This document shows positions 54,909 through 64,000 of a stretch of DNA of 64,000 nt, in pieces. The notes below the pieces were generated by a model. The model was given only the letters and a program-made list of their open reading frames with translations. It did no database searches and was not told where the DNA came from. How positions within the stretch are numbered: the first letter of the stretch is position 1; the number at the start of each line of letters is the position of its first letter. This DNA is from Sepiola atlantica (Eukaryota > Mollusca > Cephalopoda > Sepiida > Sepiolidae): the NCBI GenBank assembly GCA_963556195.1, contig CAUVYP010000244.1, positions 3,224,001 to 3,288,000 on the forward strand, read 5' to 3'. Both the position numbers and the translations under genes were made by a program.

Positions 54909-56583
54909 TTTAGCGCGTTTTAAAGTTGATATCGCTTTTGTTTATAACTTCCACATTTATTCGAATTGTGCAACGAAACTTTGCAGACAGTCTCGAATAG
55001 GCCTTTTCTACTGGAGTACCAAGTTTCAGAAGTGCAGCTCTTGTACTGCCGGAGATATGTCGATACAAACTGAATACGCAAAACATCAACAAAATTTAGC
55101 GCGTTTTACAGTTGATATCGCTTTTGTTTATAACTTCCACATTTATTCGAATTGTGCAACGAAACTTTGCAGACAGTCTCGAATAGGCCTTTTCTACTGA
55201 AGTACCAAGTTTCAGAAGTGCAGCTCTTGTACTGCCGGAGATATGTCGATACAAACTAAATACGCAAAACATCAACAAAATTTAGCGCGTTTTAAAGTTG
55301 ATATCGCTTTTGTTTATAACTTCCACATTTATTACAATTGTCCAACGGAACTTTGCAGACAGTCGCGGAGACACATTTTCTACTGAAGTACCAAGTTTCA
55401 GAAGTGCAACTCTTGCACTGCCGGAGATATGTCGATACAAACTGAATACGCAAAACATCAACAAAATTTAGCGCGTTTTAAAGTTGATATCGCTTTTGTT
55501 TATAACTTCCACATTTATTCGAATTGTGCAACGAAACTTTGCAGACAGTCGCGGAGACACATTTTCTACTGAAGTACCAAGTTTCAGAAGTGCAGCTCTT
55601 GTACTGCCGCAGATATGTCGATACAAACTGAATACGCAAAACATCAACAAAATTTAGCGCGTTTTAAAGTTGATATCGCTTTTGTTTATAACTTCCACAT
55701 TTATTCGAATTGTGCAACGAAACTTTGCAGACAGTCTCGAATAGGCCTTTTCTACTGAAGTACCAAGTTTCAGAAGTGCAGCTCTTGTACTGCCGGAGAT
55801 ATGTCGATACAAACTGAATACGCAAAACATCAACAAAATTTAGCGCGTTTTAAAGTTGATATCGCTTTTGATTATAACTTCCACATTTATTCGAATTGTG
55901 CAACGAAACTTTGCAGACAGTCTCGAATAGGCCTTTTCTACTGGAGTACCAAGTTTCAGAAGTGCAGCTCTTGTACTGCCGGATATATGTCGATACAAAC
56001 TGAATACGCAAAACATCAACAAAATTTAGCGCGTTTTAAAGTTGATATCGCTTTTGTTTATAACTTCCACATTTATTCGAATTGTGCAACGAAACTTTGC
56101 AGACAGTCTCAAATAGGCCTTTTCTACTGATGTACCAAGTTTCAGAAGTGCAGCTCTTGTACTGCCGGAGATATGTCGATACAAACTGAATACGCAAAAC
56201 ATCAACAAAATTTAGCGCGTTTTGAAGTTGATATCGCTTTTGTTTATAACTTCCACATTTATTCGAATTGTGCAACGAAACTTTGCAGACAGTCGCGGAG
56301 ACACATTTTCTACTGAAGTACAAAGTTTCAGAAGTGCAGCTCTTGTACTGCCGGAGATATGTCGATACAAACTGAATACGCAAAACATCAACAAAATTTA
56401 GCGCGTTTTACAGTTGATATCGCTTTTGTTTATAACTTCCACATTTATTCGAATTGTGCAACGAAACTTTGCAGACAGTCGCGGAGACACATGTTCTACT
56501 GAAGTACCAAGTTTCAGAAGTGCAGCTCTTGTACTGCCGGAGATATGTCGATAACAAACTGAATACGCAAAACATCAACAAAA
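54909..56583. repeat. 9-monomer HOR unit, 1675 bp
   Basis: Starts with the same seven monomer types as the 8-monomer unit, then has a cgttttgaag B2 unit and a 187-bp B1 unit. The extra base here lies in gataacaaac near 56552, outside the variable box, which makes it the only 187-bp unit of that kind. Confidence 0.88.
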
Positions 56584-59500
56584 TTTAGCGCGTTTTAAAG
56601 TTGATATCGCTTTTGTTTATAACTTCCACATTTATTCGCATTGTGCAACGAAACTTTACAGACAGTCTCGAATAGGCCTTTTCTACTGGAGTACCAAGTT
56701 TCAGAAGTGCAGCTCTTGTACTGCCGGAGATATGTCGATACAAACTGAATACGCAAAACATCAACAAAATTTAGCGCGTTTTACAGTTGATATCGCTTTT
56801 GTTTATAACTTCCACATTTATTCGAATTGTGCAACGAAACTTTGCAGACAGTCTCGAATAGGCCTTTTCTACTGAAGTACCAAGTTTCAGAAGTGCAGCT
56901 CTTGTACTGCCGGAGATATGTCGATACAAACTAAATACGCAAAACATCAACAAAATTTAGCGCGTTTTAAAGTTGATATCGCTTTTGTTTATAACTTCAC
57001 CAGTGGTTCGAATTGTCCAACGAAACTTTGCAGACAGTCGCGGAGACACATTTTCTACTGAAGTACCACGTTTCAGAAGTGCAGCTCTTGTACTGCCGGA
57101 GATATGTCGATACACACTGAATACGCAAAACATCAACAAAATTTAGCGCGTTTTAAAGTTGATATCGCTTTTGTTTATAACTTCCACATTTATTCGAATT
57201 GTGCAACGAAACTTTGCAGACAGTCGCGGAGACACATTTTCTACTGAAGTACCAAGTTTCAGAAGTGCAGCTCTTGTACTGCCGCAGATATGTCGATACA
57301 AACTGAATACGCAAAACATCAACAAAATTTAGCGCGTTTTAAAGTTGATATCGCTTTTGTTTATAACTTCCACATTTATTCGAATTGTGCAACGAAACTT
57401 TGCAGACAGTATCGAATAGGCCTTTTCTACTGAAGTACCCAGTTTCAGAAGTGCAGCTCTTGTACTGCCGGAGATATGTCGATACAAACTGAATACGCAA
57501 AACATCAACAAAATTTAGCGCGTTTTAAAGTTGATATCGCTTTTGTTTATAACTTCCACATTTATTCGAATTGTGCAACGAAACTTTGCAGACAGTCTCG
57601 AATAGGCCTTTTCTACTGAAGTACCAAGTTTCAGAAGTGCAGCTCTTGTACTGCCGGAGATATGTCGATACAAACTGAATACGCAAAACATCAACAAAAT
57701 TAAGCGCGTTTTAAAGTTGATATCGCTTTAGTTTATAACTTCCACATTTATTCGAATTGTGCAACGAAACTTTGCAGACAGTCTGGAATCGGCCTCTTCT
57801 ACTGGAGTACCAAGTTTCAGAAGTGCAGCTCTTGTACTGCCGGAGATATGTCGATACAAACTGAATACGCAAAACATCAACAAAATTTAGCGCGTTTTAC
57901 AGTTGATATCGCTTTTGTTTATAACTTCCACATTTATTCGAATTGTGCAACGAAACTTTGCAGACAGTCTCGAATAGGCCTTTTCTACTGAAGTACCAAG
58001 TTTCAGAAGTGCAGCTCTTGTACTGCCGGAGATATGTCGATACAAACTAAATACGCAAAACATCAACAAAATTTAGCGCGTTTTAAAGTTGATATCGCTT
58101 TTGTTTATAACTTCCACATTTATTACAATTGTCCAACGGAACTTTGCAGACAGTCGCGGAGACACATTTTCTACTGAAGTACCAAGTTTCAGAAGTGCAA
58201 CTCTTGCACTGCCGGAGATATGTCGATACAAACTGAATACGCAAAACATCAACAAAATTTAGCGCGTTTTAAAGTTGATATCGCTTTTGTTTATAACTTC
58301 CACATTTATTCGAATTGTGCAACGAAACTTTGCAGACAGTCGCGGAGACACATTTTCTACTGAAGTACCAAGTTTCAGAAGTGCAGCTCTTGTACTGCCG
58401 CAGATATGTCGATACAAACTGAATACGCAAAACATCAACAAAATTTAGCGCGTTTTAAAGTTGATATCGCTTTTGTTTATAACTTCCACATTTATTCGAA
58501 TTGTGCAACGAAACTTTGCAGACAGTCTCGAATAGGCCTTTTCTACTGAAGTACCAAGTTTCAGAAGTGCAGCTCTTGTACTGCCGGAGATATGTCGATA
58601 CAAACTGAATACGCAAAACATCAACAAAATTTAGCGCGTTTTAAAGTTGATATCGCTTTTGATTATAACTTCCACATTTGTTCGAATTGTGCAACGAAAC
58701 TTTGCAGACAGTCTCGAATAGGCCTTTTTTACTGAAGTACCAAGTTTCAGAAGTGCAGCTCTTGTACTGCCGGATATATGTCGATACAAACTGAATACGC
58801 AAAACATCAACAAAATTTAGCGCGTTTTAAAGTTGATATCGCTTTTGTTTATAACTTCCACATTTATTTGAATTGTGCAACGAAACTTTGCAGACAGTCT
58901 CAAATAGGCCTTTTCTACTGATGTACCAAGTTTCAGAAGTGCAGCTCTTGTACTGCCGGAGATATGTCGATACAAACTGAATACGCAAAACATCAACAAA
59001 ATTTAGCGCGTTTTGAAGTTGATATCGCTTTTGTTTATAACTTCCACATTTATTCGAATTGTGCAACGAAACTTTGCAGACAGTCGCGGAGACACATTTT
59101 CTACTGAAGTACCAAGTTTCAGAAGTGCAGCTCTTGTACTGCCGGAGATATGTCGATACAAACTGAATACGCAAAACATCAACAAAATTTAGCGCGTTTT
59201 AAAGTTGATATCGCTTTTGTTTATAACTTCCACATTTATTCGAATTATGCAACGAAACTTTGCAGACAGTCTCAAATAGGCCTTTTCTACTGAAGTACCA
59301 AGTTTCAGAAGTGCAGCTCTTGTACTGCCGGAGATATGTCGATACAAACTGAATACGCAAAACATCAACAAAATTTAGCGCGTTTTACAGTTGATATCGC
59401 TTTTGTTTATAACTTCCACATTCATTCGAATTGTGCAACGAAACTTTGCAGACAGTCGCGGAGACACATTTTCTACTGAAGTACCAAGTTTCAGAAGGGC

Positions 59501-59745
59501 AACTCTTGCACTGCCGGAGATATGTCGATACAAACTGAATACGCAAAACATCAACAAAATTTAGCGCGTTTTACAGTTGATATCGCTTTTGTTTATAACT
59601 TCCACATTTATTCGAATTGTGCAACGAAACTTTGCAGACAGTCGCGCAGACACATGTTCTACTTAAGTACCAAGTTTCAGAAGTGCAGCTCTTGTACTGC
59701 CGGAGATATGTCGATACAAACTGAATACGCAAAACATCAACAAAA
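56584..59745. repeat. 17-monomer segment, 3162 bp
   Basis: Five leading monomers recur 3162 bases later (56584-57513 with 59746-60675), including the caccagtgg cluster monomer and the acccagttt unit. Inside is a second run of tttacag, attacaattg, ccgcag, A4 and gattataac monomers (57886-58815) inherited from the 8-monomer unit. Confidence 0.85.
56999..57006. other. Clustered substitution caccagtgg
   Basis: Five of eight bases differ from the usual ccacattta. The same cluster is at 60161-60168. A related monomer has only the first two changes at 62579-62580, which looks like an intermediate or a partly converted copy. Confidence 0.85.
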
Positions 59746-62163
59746 TTTAGCGCGTTTTAAAGTTGATATCGCTTTTGTTTATAACTTCCACATTTATTCG
59801 AATTGTGCAACGAAACTTTACAGACTGTCTCGAATAGGCCTTTTCTACTGGAGTACCAAGTTTCAGAAGTGCAGCTCTTGTACTGCCGGAGATATGTCGA
59901 TACAAACTGAATACGCAAAACATCAACAAAATTTAGCGCGTTTTACAGTTGATATCGCTTTTGTTTATAACTTCCACATTTATTCGAATTGTGCAACGAA
60001 ACTTTGCAGACAGTCTCGAATAGGCCTTTTCTACTGAAGTCCAAAGTTTCAGAAGTGCAGCTCTTGTACTGCCGGAGATATGTCGATACAAACTAAATAC
60101 GCAAAACATCAACAAAATTTAGCGCGTTTTAAAGTTGATATCGCTTTTGTTTATAACTTCACCAGTGGTTCGAATTGTCCAACGAAACTTTGCAGACAGT
60201 CGCGGAGACACATTTTCTACTGAAGTACCACGTTTCAGAAGTGCAGTTCTTGTACTGCCGGAGATATGTCGATACACACTGAATACGCAAAACATCAACA
60301 AAATTTAGCGCGTTTTAAAGTTGATATCGCTTTTGTTTATAACTTCCACATTTATTCGAATTGTGCAACGAAACTTTGCAGACAGTCGCGGAGACACATT
60401 TTCTACTGAAGTACCAAGTTTCAGAAGTGCAGCTCTTGTACTGCCGCAGATATGTCGATACAAACTGAATACGCAAAACATCAACAAAATTTAGCGCGTT
60501 TTAAAGTTGATATCGCTTTTGTTTATAACTTCCACATTTATTCGAATTGTGCAACGAAACTTTGCAGACAGTATCGAATAGGCCTTTTCTACTGAAGTAC
60601 CCAGTTTCAGAAGTGCAGCTCTTGTACTGCCGGAGATATGTCGATACAAACTGAATACGCAAAACATCAACAAAATTTAGCGCGTTTTAAAGTTGATATC
60701 GCTTTTGTTTATAACTTCCACATTTATTCGAATTGTGCCACGAAACTTTGCAGACAGTCTCAAATAGGCCTTTTCTACTGAAGTACCAAGTTTCAGAAGT
60801 GCAGCTCTTGTACTACCGGAGATATGTCGATACAAACTGAATACGCAAAACATCAACAAAATTTAGCGCGTTTTAAAGTTGATATCGCTTTAGTTTATAA
60901 CTTCCACATTTATTCGAATTGTGCAACGAAACTTTGCAGACAGTCTGGAATCGGCCTCTTCTACTGAAGTACCAAGTTTCAGAAGTGCAGCTCTTGTACT
61001 GCCGGAGATATGTCGATACAAACTGAATACGCAAAACATCAACAAAATTTAGCGCGTTTAAAAATTGATATCGCTTTTGTTTATAACTTCCACATTTATT
61101 CGAATTGTGCAACGAAACTTTGCAGACAGTCTCAAATAGGCCTTTTCTACTGAAGTACCAAGTTTCAGAAGTGCAGCTCTTGTACTGCCGGAGATATGTC
61201 GATACAAACTGAATACGCAAAACATCAACAAAATTTAGCGCGTTTTGAAGTTGATATCGCTTTTGTTTATAACTTCCACATTTATTCGAATTGTGCAACG
61301 AAACTTTGCAGACAGTCTCGAATAGGCCTTTTCTACTGAAGTACCAAGTTTCAGAAGTGCAGCTCTTGTACTGCCGGAGATATGTCGATACAAACTGAAT
61401 ACGCAAAACATCAACAAAATTTAGCGCGTTTTAAAGTTGATATCGCTTTTGTTTATAACTTGCACATTTATTCGAATTGTGCAACGAAACTTTGCAGACA
61501 GTCTCGAATAGGCCTTTTCTACTGGAGTACCAAGTTTCAGAAGTGCAGCTCTTGTACTGCCGGAGATATGTCGATACAAACTGAATACGCAAAACATCAA
61601 CAAAATTTAGCGCGTTTTGAAGTTGATATCGCTTTTGTTTATAACTTCCACATTTATTCGAATTGTGCAACGAAACTTTGCAGACAGTCACGGAGACACA
61701 TTTTCTACTGAAGTACCAAGTTTCAGAAGTGCATCTCTTGTACTGCCGGAGATATGTCGATACAAACTGAATACGCAAAACATCAACAAAATTTAGCGCG
61801 TTTTAAAGTTGATATCGCTTTTGTTTATAACTTCCACATTTATTCGAATTGTGCAACGAAACTTTGCAGACAGTCTCAAATAGGCCTTTTCTACTGAAGT
61901 ACCAAGTTTCAGAAGTGCAGCTCTTGTACTGCCGGAGATATGTCGATACAAACTGAATACGCAAAACATCAACAAAATTTAGCGCGTTTTACAGTTGATA
62001 TCGCTTTTGTTTATAACTTCCACATTCATTCGAATTGTGCAACGAAACTTTGCAGACAGTCGCGGAGACACATTTTCTACTGAAGTACCAAGTTTCAGAA
62101 GTGCAACTCTTGCACTGCCGGAGATATGTCGATACAAACTGAATACGCAAAACATCAACAAAA
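59746..62163. repeat. 13-monomer segment, 2418 bp
   Basis: Thirteen 186-bp monomers up to the next ggagtacc-type unit at 62164. It shares its opening five monomers with the previous segment and includes the tctggaatcgg box unit at 60862. An attacaattg-type unit is replaced here by a cattcattcg hybrid at 61978, also seen at 59374. Confidence 0.8.
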
Positions 62164-64000
62164 TTTAGCGCGTTTTAAAGTTGATATCGCTTTTGTTTAT
62201 AACTTCCACATTTATTCGAATTGTGCAACGAAACTTTACAGACAGTCTCGAATAGGCCTTTTCTACTGGAATACCAAGTTTCAGAAGTGCAGCTCTTGTA
62301 CTGCCGGAGATATGTCGATACAAACTGAATACGCAAAACATCAACAAAATTGAGCGCGTTTTACAGTTGATATCGCTTTTGTTTATAACTTCCACATTTA
62401 TTCGAATTGTGCAACGAAACTTTGCAGACAGTCTCGAATAGGCCTTTTCTACTGAAGTACCAAGTTTCAGAAGTGCAGCTCTTGTACTGCCGGAGATATG
62501 TCGATACAAACTGAATACGCAAAACATCAACAAAATTTAGCGCGTTTTAAAGTTGATATCGCTTTTGTTTATAACTTCACCATTTATTCGAATGGTCCAA
62601 CGAAACTTTGCAGACAGTCGCGGAGACACATTTTCTACTGAAGTACCACGTTTCAGAAGTGCAGCTCTTGTACTGCCGGAGATATGTCGATACACACTGA
62701 ATACGCAAAACATCAACAAAATTTAGCGCGTTTTAAAGTTGATATCGCTTTTGTTTATAACTTCCACATTTATTCGAATTGTGCAACGAAACTTTGCAGA
62801 CAGTATCGAATAGGCCTTTTCTACTGAAGTACCCAGTTTCAGAAGTGCAGCTCTTGTACTGCCGGAGATATGTCGATACAAACTGAATACGCAAAACATC
62901 AACAAAATTTAGCGCGTTTTAAAGTTGATATCGCTTTTGTTTATAACTTCCACATTTATTCGAATTGTGCAACGAAACTTTGCAGACAGTCTCAAATAGG
63001 CCTTTTCTACTGAAGTACCAAGTTTCAGAAGTGCAGCTCTTGTACTGCCGGAGATATGTCGATACAAACTGAATACGCAAAACATCAACAAAATTTAGCG
63101 CGTTTTAAAGTTGATATCGCTTTAGTTTATAACTTCCACATTTATTCGAATTGTGCAACGAAACTTTGCAGACAGTCTGGAATCGGCCTCTTCTACTGAA
63201 GTACCAAGTTTCAAAAGTGCAGCTCTTGTACTGCCGGAGATATGTCGATACAAACTGAATACGCAAAACATCAACAAAATTTAGCGCGTTTTAAAATTGA
63301 TATCGCTTTTGTTTATAACTTCCACATTTATTCGAATTGTGCAACGAAACTTTGCAGACAGTCGCGGAGACACATGTTCTACTGAAGTACCAAGTTTCAG
63401 AAGTGCAGCTCTTGTACTGCCGGAGATATGTCGATACACACTGAATACGCAAAACATCAACAAAATTTAGCGCGTTTTAAAGTTGATATCGCTTTTGTTT
63501 ATAACTTCCACATTTATTCGAATTGTGCAACGAAACTTTGCAGACAGTCGCGGAGACACATTTTCTACTGAAGTACCAAGTTTCAGAAGTGCAGCTCTTG
63601 TACTGCCGCAGATATGTCGATACAAACTGAATACGCAAAACATCAACAAAATTTAGCGCGTTTTAAAGTTGATATCGCTTTTGTTTATAACTTCCACATT
63701 TATTCGAATTGTGCAACGAAACTTTGCAGACAGTATCGAATAGGCCTTTTCTACTGGAGTACCCAGTTTCAGAAGTGCAGCTCTTGTACTGCCGGAGATA
63801 TGTCGATACAAACTGAATACGCAAAACATCAACAAAATTTAGCACGTTTTAAAGTTGATATCGCTTTTGTTTATAACTTCCACATTTATTCGAATTGTGC
63901 AACGAAACTTTGCAGACAGTCTCAAATAGGCCTTTTCTACTGAAGTACCAAGTTTCAGAAGTGCAGCTCTTGTACTACCGGAGATATGTCGATACAAACT
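62164..64000. repeat. Right end of the array, incomplete higher-order unit
   Basis: Continues with the ggag-type A4 unit (here ggaatacc), tttacag, a ttcaccattt unit, agtatcgaatagg with acccag, A3, tctggaatcgg, B1, ccgcag B2 and a ggagtaccc unit. The window ends inside a class A3 monomer, so the array continues beyond it. Confidence 0.85.

Larger units (their letters stand above)
1..64000. repeat. Tandem satellite array, 186-bp monomer, all units in one orientation
   Basis: The same unit repeats from the first to the last base with no unrelated sequence between copies. Seen directly: conserved blocks such as tttagcgcg, gttgatatcgc, attcgaattg and gtcgatacaa recur every 186 bases, always on the same strand. 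Phase tracking gives 343 complete monomers plus an 18-base left and an about 163-base right partial unit. Each consensus unit holds one GATATC, one TTCGAA and two GTAC sites, so the corresponding digests should give a 186-bp ladder. Family knowledge: arrays of nucleosome-sized monomers organised in higher-order repeats are typical of centromeric or pericentromeric heterochromatin in eukaryotes. Centromere identity is not shown by the sequence. I do not recognise this family from memory. Confidence 0.98.

Noticed and set aside
57005..57015. Pol III box B-like sequence GGTTCGAATTG in a cluster-variant monomer
   Set aside because: It matches 9 of 11 consensus positions, but occurs only in this unit and its copy at 60,167. 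There is no good box A upstream and TTTT stretches lie between; most likely a chance product of the cluster.
20..63835. Hundreds of 60-residue minus-strand frames, plus-strand frames up to 171 residues and minus-strand frames up to 246 residues
   Set aside because: They repeat once per monomer in every region, follow from 186 being a multiple of three, shift wherever a 185-, 187- or 188-bp unit occurs, and change sequence through the variable box without any codon constraint. No promoter, signal or domain supports translation.
1..64000. CRISPR array
   Set aside because: The repeating unit is 186 bp and conserved throughout; there are no unique spacers between short repeats, and no cas genes.
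1..64000. Array of repeated tRNA, 5S RNA or other RNA genes
   Set aside because: No cloverleaf or 5S-like structure could be recognised, and T-runs close to the unit start would stop Pol III transcripts early.
1..64000. Transposable element insertions, inverted segments or telomere-like repeats
   Set aside because: The phase of conserved blocks never breaks by more than two bases and never flips strand, leaving no room for an insertion or inversion.

Overview
The whole window is one uninterrupted, head-to-tail tandem satellite array. The unit is 186 bp and every copy has the same orientation. Taking the conserved 'tttagcgcg' as monomer position 1, the first complete unit starts at base 19. 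Phase tracking gives 343 complete monomers between base 19 and about base 63,837, with partial units at both ends. About 320 monomers are exactly 186 bp, 19 are 187 bp, two are 185 bp and two are 188 bp. I found no protein-coding gene, RNA gene, transposon, microsatellite, telomere repeat, inversion or unrelated spacer. The many short open frames are by-products of a unit length divisible by three (62 codons).

Organism: megabase-style satellite DNA with a nucleosome-scale unit and higher-order repeats (HORs) indicates a eukaryotic centromeric, pericentromeric or heterochromatic block. I do not recognise the family and cannot name the species. The consensus unit is about 39% G+C. CpG is not depleted (about 10 per class B unit against about 7 expected), which fits a genome with little germline CpG methylation, for example many invertebrates, better than a vertebrate or plant. 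That is inference only.

Monomer anatomy: most of the unit is nearly invariant. Variation concentrates in a short box at monomer positions 84-100, which exists in two mutually distinct forms: class A (tctcgaataggcct...) and class B (tcgcggagacacat...). Subtypes used below: A1 ends cctcctc; A2 cctttgc; A3 has tcaaatagg; A4 ends ccttttc; A5 ends ccttttgc (187 bp). B1 has acacatgttc; B2 ggagacacattttc; B3 gaagacac; B4 ggacacac. Almost all length changes also fall in this box. On the minus strand, positions 54-70 carry a sequence matching the 5' half of the CENP-B box.

Layout: 1-3182 irregular A/B mixture. 3183-14532: 11- and 12-monomer HORs (2047 and 2233 bp) and derivatives. 14533-15462: five monomers of the same family. 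15463-24578: a 25-monomer (4651 bp) tandem duplication. 24021-29970: a 16-monomer (2975 bp) duplication with no difference seen between copies. 29971-31273 irregular. 31274-33133: a 5-monomer (930 bp) HOR, two copies. 33134-43558: mosaic with a partial 28-monomer (5214 bp) period. 43559-45418: lead-in to a new domain. 45419-53420: a 22/21-monomer HOR (4094 and 3908 bp), itself built of about 11-monomer halves. 53421-56583: 8- and 9-monomer units. 56584-64000: 17- and 13-monomer relatives. The array therefore records repeated local amplification with changing periods rather than one homogeneous HOR.
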